Positions 1 to 12,800 of a stretch of DNA of 64,000 nt are shown in pieces. This DNA comes from Nectonema munidae. Its lineage: Eukaryota > Nematomorpha > Nectonematoida > Nectonematidae. Position 1 is the first letter of the stretch. Each line of letters starts with the position of its first letter. A program made the translations under genes and the position numbers. The stretch is taken from assembly GCA_030549495.1 (NCBI GenBank), contig JAUIRK010000168.1:310001-374000 (forward strand). Direction: 5' to 3'. The notes below the pieces were generated by a model. That model did no database searches and had not been told where the DNA came from. It saw nothing but the letters and a program-made list of their open reading frames with translations.

Positions 1-758
1 AGATTATACATTGAAAAAACACAAAATTAAATCTTATTTCTAAATACCATTTTCATGGCCAATAACTGCTAAATATTTTAAAAAACATGCTTTTATGTGA
101 GGATAAAATATATTCCTATATCAAAGCTTTTGTATCGTATTTGTCTCATTTTTATCTTTTCATTTCTTCATCATATTGGTCTGACACTGCTTTTATTTTT
201 GTTTATACTTAATTTGAAATGAACTTAATATTTTATTGATGTCTTTTAGGAATAAATTAATGAATAAATAAATATAAGATCTCTTTGATTTTATAAATTT
301 CTCTTTCAAAAAATTTAAGGGAAAGGTAAAAAGGATAAAAACTACCAATGCATTGAAAACATCAAAGTTGAAAATCATATAATTGGAAAAAATATTAATT
401 TCACTTACAAAATAAAAGCAACACGCACTTTGAAATATATGAATCGAATCTATCTTAAAATAATGCAAACAAAAGTTGAAATATAAAATTTTATAAAAAT
501 TATAATCATTGAATTATTTTTTTGCCATATTATTTTAAATTTTTATCCAACATTGAAATTTCAATATGACCAAAAATAATAAACTTAACTAGTTATATTT
601 TGGGTGATTTTATGAGGGCTTTGGTGTTTTAATTTAAAATATAAATAATAATGTATTGTTGCATTTATGTATAAAAACAAAATAAATTTTTTTTATGTAT
701 TTATATAATTATTAGAAATTTTGATTTAAATAAAAATAAAAGCATTTATTTTTTTAAG
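1..758. other. Intron or upstream flank of the NOS1AP-like gene
   Basis: AT-rich sequence with no convincing exon, repeat or transposon. The first exon seen (from 759) starts inside a PTB domain, so the start codon and the N-terminal exons should lie to the left of the window. The 91-codon minus-strand frame at 193-468 is Phe/Ile/Asn-rich and shows no family motif. Confidence 0.5.
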
Positions 759-866
759 TATGAATTCAAGAAAAATGGAATTAAAAAACAAAAAGTAGTC
801 TTACACATTAGTGAAAATGGAATAAAAATACTGAAAGACACATTTAGAAAATTTCAAACCAAAAAG
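759..866 (+). CDS. NOS1AP: NOS1AP-like exon (PTB, first strands)
   Basis: It follows a pyrimidine-rich acceptor (tttttttaag) and ends at donor gtatgt, phase 0 at both ends. It encodes 36 residues starting [20 protein letters not shown], matching the NOS1AP segment RYEFKAKNIKKKKVSIMVS by position and pattern. The basic KK run and the strand containing ISENGIKIL are the recognisable parts. The preceding exon is not in the window. Confidence 0.8.
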
Positions 867-3800
867 GTATGTTCACTTGAAATATTCTATATCAGGTCAT
901 GGAAGTTAATAATAGAAGTATTTAAATAATATGACGCATGTTTATATCATTTTTAGTTAGATACAAAGAAAGCCAATGAAGATCTTGAAGTCTTGTGTGA
1001 AGCTCCTATTTGTAGGTAATATACTCAAAGTATTTATCCAATAAATTTATATGTACTCAGAGAAATATTTGAATCATATTTTATTACAAACATTAAATTC
1101 AAAATTAGTTGATTTTTAAAATTGAAGGAAGATTATTGAATATTTTTTACTTTGTTACAATATATTTTCAGATTGAGTAAGGAAAAAGATAAGATTTTGT
1201 AAAATTAAGTTGATAAAAGCAAATGTTTGTATTATTTCCATTCAAGGCTTTTTCTCACAGGGCTTTTGTTACTGTACCTATGCTAATTTCTCGTGAGTTT
1301 TATCAAATGGATTTTTTATCTTAAATTTCTTTTAGGAGTTTTTGTTGTTACGGCTTATGTCAGTAATTGTAATAGCACGTACATACATTGATTGCTCTTA
1401 TGCTTGATTAATAGCATATAGAGAAAGGGGGATAATTTTTTTATGAATAGATTTATTCTATCGTTATTATTCACATTTATTCAAGGATTTTCTATGTCTC
1501 TCATGATTCTCAAGATTTGAAGATATTCAGTTACATAATGAGGGAAGCTGGATGCAACGTTTTTAGATGCAACGTTTTCAAGTCCTACAAAAATGTATAT
1601 TTTTACTTTTTAAAAATCTATCCAAGATACGTATTTATATTATACGTCCCCATAACTACAAATCTAAAATCGCTTTTTCATCACAGTCAATAATTTTGGA
1701 ATCACAAAATCCATTAAGGACAATATTCATTTAGAATACATTTAAAATCCAGCAAACTTAATTGAATATATAAAACAAAACCTTTATTTAAGACGCCAAA
1801 TTAACAGCAATGCCTCCAAGATAATCAAAATAAAATGTTATATAATAAGTAATTTATTTAGTAGCTTCATTATGAGTTAATTCAATATACTAGTTATTAT
1901 TATGATTTGCTGATAACCATCAAGTCTATTTATTAGTATTACAAGTTTAAAAGAGCCTTTACTAAAATTACAATTCTATTTGGCGAGATTTTATCCTATA
2001 CAAGTGATTATGTGCAATGTGACTTTGTCCCAAAAGAAATTTTGGTGTAGAACGCTGACGAATATTAAATTATTTAGTGGGCCCTGTTTTAATGTGTAAA
2101 GCCAAGTTTTACTCACTACAAAGAAAAAATAGTCCTTTTTTTATTCAATTCAGATCACTTTAAAATTTTGTAAACATTAGTATATTTTTTAATTTGATTT
2201 CTATTTTTATTATTTTTTTTAAAAAAATTAATTTTTGCTATTGCATCCAAGGTAAAAATATTTTCCCATATCTGGACATAGATTATAAGAATCCACTATA
2301 AGATAATTTATTAGAAAACTTGAAAAATCGTATCGCGACATTATTCATAGAGTAAATAGTCACACAGATAAGTTATTGGAACATGTAAGAAAGAGATGAA
2401 CAAAGGGTAGTTGAAACTACCATTGAGATGTTCAATCTCAAAAAAGTACATGTTTAAAGTTAACATAAATATAATAGTAGCTATACTGTACTATGTAGCT
2501 AGTACATATACAGATAGTAAGCAATTATAGTGGATTAAATTGAAAAAATACGTCGAATAAACATGACAGTAAATATGAACATAAATATAAAAATATGGAA
2601 AATGATCGGTGGGACAAGGTTTAAATTTCTGTTCATATTTTGCTAGATGTAAGATTTGATATACCTCATTCGGAAAGACGATTTTACAAAAGTTATTACT
2701 TATATTTTGCAAAATTTAAATGATATATTTGCCAATTCCAATAATCAAAATAAAATTATGTAATCAAAGAATCAAAAAATATTCTTTAAAAAATCAAAAA
2801 ATAATTATTCTTTTTAAATATATCGTTGGCTCCTGTTAATTTTAGTTTCCTATATGCATGATTTGATAAAAATGATTAAAGAGACCCGGTTTATCTTTCT
2901 ATTCTAAAAGTAACGGGAGCCAAAGATATATTCAAAAAGAATAAATATTTTTTCTTTCTTTGATTACAGAATTTTATTTTAATTATTTGATTAACTGACA
3001 AATATATTATTTAAAATCATGCAAACTGCAAAAATGTATAAATTACTTTTGTAACAGCAAAATATGAAAAGTTCCACCCATCATTTTTAATTTTGTAACA
3101 TCATCTGCCCGAATGAGGCATATCAAATCTTACATCCACCACAATATAAAAAGAAAGTTGAACCTTGTTCCACCCATCATTTTTTAATTTTGTAACATCA
3201 TCTCCCTGAATTATGTATATTAAACCTTACATCTAGCAAAATATGAGCAGAAAGTTTAACCTTGTCTCGCTAATCATTTGTATATAGAATAGAAACGACC
3301 GTAGTATACTGGTTTCAAATGACAAACAAGTTGTCTACTCGCGTTTAACCGTACAGGTTATGATATACATGTACAAATTTTGATGTGAAAAGTAATAAAC
3401 AAATTTATAATCCTTCAAACACCTTATATATATTTAATATTTCAAAAAGATTTTATAGCAGATACAACTGTTTTTTAAAAAAAGATAAATTAGAAATTTT
3501 TAGCGCCTCTGGTATAGTAGGCATCACTTCTAATAAAAAAACTTTGAAAAAACAATTCCTAAAAAAGAGATTTGTAGAAAAAAAGAATTTAAAAAGATTA
3601 GGAATCCAATCAAGGAAGGGGAGGGATCAAGACCTTACTCTTTCATCTTTTTGCCATATACTGACTCTAGGTCAATCAGATATATAATAGTTAAGTTTAC
3701 AAGAAATGTGTATTGTAAAAGTTATTAAACGTAATCATTCGAATTATATAGTTATTTCAAACTAAAAAAGAGAGTGAAAATAGGAACAGTAAATTTAGTG

Positions 3801-6800
3801 CTCTAATCAGAAACACTTGAAGTATATGATTCAGTTGCTAGCAAGAAATTTCAACAAGAAGACCCAAAAAAATTCTTGGAGGAAGGAGCGGGGAAGAGTA
3901 TGGGAGTTCGCCCGTGGGAGCAAAATTTATTTGTAATAAAATATCATTAATAAAAATCCAATAGAAATTTCAATGTTATATGAATTACATTTTAAAAGTC
4001 CAACTTGATAATAATAACCATGTATTTATGATGGTTATTTTTTCAAATGATAATTAACATAAAAACTATTTGTGAAAATGATGAAACTGACTTAAAAACT
4101 TATGTTTAATAATAAATAATATGCTAAATTGTGAGTTCATAATATATATATTTATTTGAATAATACGTTTTTTCTAAAGATTTTTTTACTCAAATTGCTT
4201 TTATCGTTGAATTATAATTCGAGTATTTCATGCAGAGATTAACAATCAGAGAACTTTGATCTAAGCTAGAAACTTAATCAATTATTTGGGTAAAAAGCTT
4301 TTTTTTCAAAAAAAAAAGAAGGAATTTTGACTAGACAATATTTGAAAAATCTCATTATCTTATTCAGAATCAAGCAATACCAATAGTTAGGACAATTGGC
4401 CAGGCATTTGAAGTATGTCACAAAGGTAAAGAAATGAAAAGTGACTCGATCAATAACGATGTTTCATGCCCTTCAGTTGAAAGAACAGAAAGTTTTACTT
4501 CTTCCAAAATGAGAGGCATATTTTTATTTATGACTGCATTCCTTAAATTATCAAAATTACATTTTTAATTACATTCATTCTTTTATTAGATAGTGGAATA
4601 TCTGGATACTCAATAAGTGAATCTTCCAACATATCTAACAATGTGAGTTCATCCTACATTTAATTTAAATTTAATACAAGTAACTAATTTTTAAACAGTA
4701 TAAAATTGTAATTCTTTGAAAAAGCCAAAAAGTAAAATGGCTGCAAAATTATTTTATTTAATTAGATTTAGACTTATCGGGTCTTGTGAAAAGGAATAAC
4801 TTTAATTTGCTAATAAATATAGGATTATTTTATTGCAAAGAATTTAATAAATATTTTCTTCAATTTAGGGTAAAACCACCTAAAATATTTTCTACACAAT
4901 AAGCATGTCAATGGGCAAACTTTTTGTATGACAACGGTGTGACAGTTGAATCTGCATGTAGCACCTAATTTTAGAAATTCCCAACAATGTTATTTTTCAC
5001 ATATAGGATCAATTATTTACTTCAAGAAAAACACTTTTTTGATTTCTAGACGTGTCGATATAACATCTTCTGAATTTTAGGATATCATACCTATAGTTTG
5101 AAAAACATAAAATAAAGTTATAGAAAAATATATTATTTAATTTATATACTAAAGAAAAAAAAATCGATCTTGAAAACAACTATTGAAATGTTTATAGTAA
5201 AAAGTAAATCCCACTTTTATAGGATTAAGTAAAAAATTATTAATTTAGTCGTATAATAATAATTATTGGATATGATTTGGACTTCGTTGGACATTGACAG
5301 TCCGCGATCAAGAGAGTTGTTGCAGTTAATAATTAAAAATATGGTCAGATAGTTGAACGTTGGCATCTTCATCGATAAACCTACTCACATCCCTAAAGAT
5401 GCAAATATTTATGCTATAAAAATGTGCCATTTTGAAAGAATAAAGTATAAATCAAAACTTTGATAAAATTTAGACCTTTACATATAATAATTTTAAAATA
5501 TTATTAAACTCTTTCCTATGATATCTATATAAGTATTTAGTTTCAATAAATAGTTAAGTTATTCACTTTTCAACTCTTTTCTTTTCAGGTATCATATTTT
5601 TGACTGATGTATACTTTTGCTAAAGACCTATTTTTTCGACTTATTATTTTTGCTATCGAACCCTTGATGTCAAGCTCTATCTTCTAATAAAATTGAAACT
5701 ATAAAGATTTACCTGCTATATTTTTTAAAATATTTTCCAAAAGTTATTTCGAAATTGTTGCTTTTAAAGTGAAAATTTTTAGCTGAAGTAGTTTCGAAAA
5801 TTTACACGTTTCTAATCATTTTATGAAACGTCTTGCTAATTTTATCCAAAATCATAAACAAAAATCTGCAGGCGTCTGCATTTTCCACATTTTGATAATA
5901 TGTTTTACAGGGCGAAACAAAAATTTTTATTCAAAAGATTCATTAAAATAATATTATTAAATAGCAAAAAATATTCCTATTATTATCCTTTCTTTTTTAT
6001 AACTTGAAAATTTACACATTTAATTCTTAAAAATTGCAAATCTAAAGCTTCTATCTATAAAAATGGCAATGCAAAAATTAACACATTGGGAAAGCTAAGC
6101 TTAAATTATTTTTAGAAAGTTAATTTTTCCGTTAATTCTGTTTCAATATATTGCTATTTCCTAAACTCTAAAATACACCATCAAGTTTAGTTGCTATGTT
6201 GTACATTTTCTAGCATGTTTATGTAATTTTAAGGGAGCTGGATATCCCTTATAAACAAGATTTCATTGAAACTAGATTCATCCACAACAAACTGGGTTTA
6301 GATCTACTAATTAATAATTTAATCTTCATCCATGCTTAATTACAGTTTACTCCTTTATCAACAAATAAATGGAACACCAAATAAACATTTTTATTATAAT
6401 AAAAAAACTATGTAGGAAATGATACTGAATTAAAGTTTATTGAAAATGGAATATTACGATTTTATTTCAAAATATTTAAAAAAAACCTTTTTTTCTAAAA
6501 CCAACATAGTTTATGTATTTTAACACCGTTTTCTTAACTTTTGCGTTGAACATCTAAATTTTTTACATTTACCTCATTTTCTTCTAAGAATTTTTTTACA
6601 AGCCCAGCATATGCCAGAAGTTTTAAAATCACAAAGAGGTTGAGAATTATAAAATATTGTATAAGTTATTAAATATTATAAACTAAGTAAGAAGGTAAGT
6701 TCTTAAATTGTCGACGAAATCTAGAACTAGCCCACATATTGTTTCAGAAAGATCTAGATGTCATTTTACCATTGACAAAGAAATAAGAGTCCTCATATAA

Positions 6801-9800
6801 AATAAAGAATAAATTATTAAAAAAATAATAATAAGTATACACTATGCAGTCTAAAGACGTGAATGCGATGCTTTTGTGGAGAATATATCAAAAAATCGAT
6901 ATATAAAAATATATAGCTATATTGAAAATGATTTAAATCATACGAAATTGAAGAATTATATTAATTTTACTGTACAAACTTATAACACACATGCGCACAG
7001 AAACTAAATATAACATATAGCCTGGATGTAGAAGTGTTATATCTTAATATGCCGTTAGTTCGCTTTTTCTATGTTTTGGGCACTGATAATATATGAACAC
7101 TGAATAGATGAACTGTTCATTAGTGTCGTATGCAAAGCTTTTCATGTGTAAAATGATCTTATCACACTAAAATAATTTGGTTACCTCTTGATGTCTTTAA
7201 ATAAATTGTTTTCTTTTTACTTTCTTACAAGATATCCATGGAAAAACAGTTGAGAATATATATGCTTCAATTGTATAAGTAAGACTCTACTAGATTTGTT
7301 TTAGCGTTTATATCAGCAGTAAGCACAGCCAGACGGGGCCTGGATGTTTAGAAGATTTATTACGCAAATGAGTGATTTGGACCCAAGGTTCTTAACTTCA
7401 ATAACAAAACACTCATCTATTGTTTACGAATGACACAGTTGCCGCAAAATGTTTAAACATTTTTAAAATTTATTGACTGTTGGGCAAATTATGATTCAAG
7501 GATTATTTTAAAGTTGCATTGTGTTCTTTTTGTGAAGCTTTACTTCTCAAAATTCCGTCTAATACACTCAAATCTAGTAAAGTCTCCGCTTCTATAATTG
7601 AAATACGTGACTATGGATATCATCTTTTGTGAGCCTCAACTTAATATATTATACGTTCCCATTGTATTTCAAGTGAAGAAGAAGATTATCTGCCTAACGC
7701 CGCTAACAAACACAATATTTTGTACGATTGTTGTAGCCTATGTAAAACACAGAAGGTTTATGAAAGCTACACCTATATACATTATGAATGTGAAACTCTT
7801 TGTATATCAGGATATCACAGGAAAAGCACTAGACGGAGCCTTCATAATTTTCTTTACAAAAAATTTGAGGAAATGTGTCTTAAAAAAACAACTTCGATTC
7901 CCTAAAAAACTGTTGTAATAGTTTATTGTGACGTGATGCAAGATCTGAGTTCTTTGAATCCATCATTATTTAATCGAAAATTCTATATGTTTATCATGAG
8001 AAAAAGAACTATGATATTTTGCTTTCTTTTCTCGCTTTTCATCCTTTGTTTTGAAATGGATTCTAAGAGGTTTGTAGTCTAAGAGGTTAGACTACAAAAC
8101 AAATAATAGTTTTAAAATGAATTTATGGAATTTTACATCGTTCTAACACTACTTTTTTTAATGATCCTGTATGGAACTGATTAACATATTACACAGAAAT
8201 CGTTTTCAATGAAATAACCACTATTCTATCTGTGATTTCTTCAACTAAAATTTTATAACAAAATTATTAATGGTCTTTCATGTGTACCATTTTATGTTCT
8301 CTTTTATCTTTTTTCTATTCTATTTTACGTTTTTTCGATTCTCCTTTATGTTTTTCCAAATCTATTATAAAAAATTATTGAAACAGAATAAAGCGAAAAT
8401 AGAATTGAAAAAATATAAAATTAACTCAAAGTATTTTATATTTTTTAATAAATATTTGTTAATAAAAAGACCCATAAATTAGGGAAATTTTTTTGACATT
8501 AAGCTCACTAATTTTGTGAAATTTAAATGATCTATTTTGAAATTTGCAGATGTTAAATAAGGCACCTAATTACTACATACACAAGCGAACCCCCAGTATC
8601 ATTACCTTGTGTAGCCTAGTTACTCAGGTTTAACTGTTTATATGATATAGTCATATTCAAACTTTTTAATTTCGGTAAATTAGGGAAAAATATTTTTGCC
8701 TAATTAAATGGAATAAAGATTGTATTGTTGATATTTCAAACTTCTGTGATAATTAAAAGAGTGTAGAATTTCAATTTATTAAATTTTACTAACGAAGGTA
8801 ATTTTAACTAACTGGAAAAATTTTCGCTTAAATATAATCAAAACTATTTGAAGTCGTATAAAATAGAATGATGTGTGTAAAAAGTCTAAGAGTTTTTACA
8901 TAAGATGAATCTTCATTTTAATATTTGCATTGTAACTGAGTAATTACTTTATCTTCACCAGTTTTGACTGATTAGCTTTAGACAAAATATATAATTCATG
9001 ACAAAATGTATGGAGTTTGAATTGCACGAAAATAATCATTTCCCGTATATATTATTATTAATGACGTTAGATCAATATAAGTATATAAGAATACATATAT
9101 TACTAATAAAATGATGGTAAAATATTATTGATATGCATACTGAATTTCCTTGTTCATGTACAAATGTATCAATAAAATGAAAAGTTTATATAAGATTAGA
9201 TTAATCTTATGAGATTAACTTTAGCCTCCTTTCTATATATCATGTATAATGTAGTGATGATGGAAAAAATAATAAATAAATTTGATTAATTTAATTATCA
9301 TAGTAAACTCTATAAGGAAAGTGTAATAAAATTTAATATATGAATATTAATTTTTCAAATTGTTATCTAACAAAGCAAAACATTTATTAATGTTGGAAAC
9401 AATTCCTTGTATATTGTATAAGGATTTTCCCATCCCGCTCTCATTTTATAGGAAACAATTGAAGCCATTGCCCCGTGAACATTCAAACTTAAAATGTTTA
9501 TGTAACCAAGCCCATCGATACGGGGAGGGGGAGGGCAAGAGAGCAAAGCCCCCTGTGATTTATTTTGCCCATCTGAAACTCCTTTGAAATATATAAATAT
9601 ATACACTTCCCTATATTCTTAGCCACATTAAAATGGTAGTTTTGCCCTCTCCTCTTGATCAGTTTTGCCTCCCCAGGTACTTGAAGTGGGCGACGGGGCT
9701 AAATAATTTCATTTTGATGTAATTTATAACGTATAACTTAGGAATTGGAATAGCTAATTTATATGAATTTAAAGTTTGTAGAATATTTCTTCCAAAAATT

Positions 9801-12800
9801 TTAAACCTTCAATTTCTATTTAAAATGGCCAAATTTAAATTCATGGCTACATATTGGTCAATTCATAGACCCATATCCTAAATAAATTTTCAAACAATTT
9901 ACTTTACTGACTGAATATATGTGTAGGTAGAATATGAAGATTATATAGGATGATTCTTTGTTTTTCTGTGTTACTAATCAAGCTTGGTAACATTTAAAAA
10001 AATTTTAATTTAATTTTAAGTAACAATGCATTTCTGTACAGAGTAATCAATCCACCTAACCAATTCATTTGTTATGAATTAGGCTTGTTGACAATTAGTG
10101 AGATGAGAGGCTGAAAAAATCTTTTACCTCCTAATCAATATTGCATCGGATAGTGTGGTTGTCAAATAATCTGCTGTCGGATAAATGAGGTCGGACTGTA
10201 TTATCAATGTGTCTTCTAATGCAACCCTTTCCATATTGTCTTTATAAGACAAAGACATTTTAAATCAAATAAAAATCCGCTAAACCAAAAATTAACTCCC
10301 TAAAGATTTACAAAAGACATCATTTTTAGTCATGGTGTAAAACCTTCCCTTGATTAGAGTATAGCATATCTAGCGGTGACTATACAGATAGACTTTGACC
10401 ATCCGTTTCAATAACTGGTAAATGGCAATAAGGAGGGAGAAAGACTTAATTACATTTGTTGAGCAGTGATCTATCATATATGAATGAGTTTGTTCCTTTG
10501 TTGAGCTTGAAGAGTGGTTCACAAACTTTCTAAAAATTTTATGCGTAGCAGTCTAACTATAATTTTTTAATATCTCGGGGTTTCATTAAAAAAAAATAAA
10601 TCAACATATAAACTCTTTTTCACATTGAGATTCTTCCAGGTCAATCAAAAACTCTTTCCTTTTTTTAGTTGAAAATTTCATTTCTTTGCATAAAATATAA
10701 GTATTCAAACACACGATGTCCAATAAATTGAAAAATACTACGAGTGGCCATCTTCTGGAACCTGGTTTCGTAGAATATGCTCTCAGCATTTCATCAGCCG
10801 CATCTACTCCTTTTTTATTGTAATAAAGAATGCATTCTGGTCGCTTTTTAGAATCTTCAACTACAACTATTGGATTTTGATGCTGTGATGATAAAACAAA
10901 AACATCTTTATTTTTTTTAGCTCGGCAACCTACTAACATGATACCTTCATCTTGCGTAAAAAGGAACTTTGTTTCATAAAGCTGATCATTCTTTTCAAAC
11001 TTCATTTGTGGGGGAATTTCTCTTCTGTGAGATCTAATTGTTCCCACAAGTGTTGTCTTTTGTCTCAAAAGTTTTTAGCGCAGAAAAGACTTGTAAAAAA
11101 ATGGTCGCAAGTCACATTCAACCTCATATCTTTATAGGAATCTAACAATTTCAAAACAACGTGTTCGCCTTGGCTTGAATGAACTCGAGATTCATACCAG
11201 TGTAAGGAAGTGATTGCAAAACATAGTAACTGTGGGTATCACCAAGCATCCAAAACTTTATTCCAAATTTTGATGGTTTACTTGCCATGTATTGAATGAA
11301 TTTACACCGGCTGCGACAAGGATAAAGTTTTAGTCAACAGTAACTGATCCATGAGGAAAGTAGCACTTTTGAAAGTTCTCCGTTACGTTGCTCCAAAGTG
11401 AGCTAATCGTTGTGAAAGGATCTTTTTCTTTTCTTAGAGAACGCGAGCTCTTGTTATCAAATTTTAAATAAAGTAAAAATTTTTAAAATCGTTACGAGAT
11501 ATCGTCCCATTGAATATTTTTCTTCCATAATTCGCATTCCAAAAGTTATAAAGAGGTTCACTTCGTCCTTTGAGTACACCTCTCATTATGCAAAGTCCAA
11601 GAAAAGCAAAGAATTTCGACAAAGGTAAAAAAAAAGTTCAAGTCATTCTTTCTTTTAGCCACTTTTGTGGTAAGTTTGATTATAGTTAGTCCATGCACTT
11701 AAATAAAGACATCAAAACTGTTGTTTACGCGAAAGAGTTTTGCTTGATGAAGGACATTCAGATGTCCAAAGCGTATTGTCTTTTAATTGAAAACTTTGAA
11801 CATTACATGAAGAAGAATGACAAGACGAAATGGAGTCATCATCATTGGTATCACATGCAAAGATATAAGATAATGAATAAGAAAACTCACTTGAACTTAA
11901 AGATTCATAGGAGTCAGTAATATACTCTTTATTATCTTCAGACATGTTATATTGTGTAAAATAAAAGAAATGAGCGAAACAAAGTACTGCTGAAAGAAAT
12001 CCACGGACCACATTTTTGAACATGGAACAAATGAACATTGATTAACCCATTAACGACCAGACTAATCAGACAATATATAATGTGAAGCAGAAGATTTGTA
12101 TTAAAGAGCATTGATAATAGCATAAAGCTTGATATAGCATGATAAACTATTTCCAAATTTTACATGAATTGGCTATTTAACATTAAATATGAAATTTTAT
12201 GTTTCTGAATTTTGCTTGACGAACTATATTATTTTAAATTAAATTCTTCAAACTGACTCCTTTAATAATTTAAAAAATAAAAATAAAAAAGAATAATATT
12301 AGTATGCAATGATTATACTAAAGGATAATTGAAGAATTTATTAATAAGGTAAAAAATCTCAAACGAATCTCTTTGCTTATTTTCAATTACCTTTCGAATT
12401 TTTTATCGGGATTTAGAAAGTTTTTTAATTATTGTATTTTTTACTACGATACGATTTTATGTTAAGAAAAAAACGAAATTGCCTTTCAATCCATAACCTA
12501 GGGCATACTTGCGTACCATTACTAAAACAAATACAATTTATAAGCAGCATAGTTTATAAAGATAGTATGCGATCAGTATTTTCAAAAGGCAATATCACGT
12601 ATAATTTCACATGTAAAATGAAAACGAAATCAATTCTCTTTACTAACTATACTACGGTACATTATTATATATACACACAATTCACAATTATGAACAGAGC
12701 TTGTGAAAAAATGAAGTTACAATTTTACTGTTTGAATATTAACAATGTAAAGTTCTTTGAAATATCTTCCTTTTAAAAAATAATGTATGCAAATTATTTT

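Noticed and set aside
1256-1380. Two tiny splice-bounded pieces (ctcacag|g...c|gtgag and cttttag|ga...c|gtacat) as candidate PTB exons
   Set aside because: They are phase-compatible, but the peptides do not match NOS1AP, and the true next exon with IFYVSHDSQ was found at 1,486.
3385-3687. 100-codon Lys-rich frame next to foldback F1
   Set aside because: No domain, no homologue recognised, inside an intron; likely chance.
7232-7277. Possible exon [15 protein letters not shown] between acag-like acceptor and gtaaga donor
   Set aside because: It would leave phase 2, which gives a stop when joined to the exon at 13,205, and the 4,642/13,205 junction already fits in phase 0.
12042-12060. TTAA followed by cccattaacgaccag, looking like a piggyBac end
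   Set aside because: It points to the right, away from piggyBac P1 whose 5' end should lie here in the opposite sense, and no matching GGG-TTAA end was found within the next kilobase.
12432-12776. 114-codon frame in intron 5
   Set aside because: Composition is that of AT-rich non-coding DNA, no motif, no splice context.
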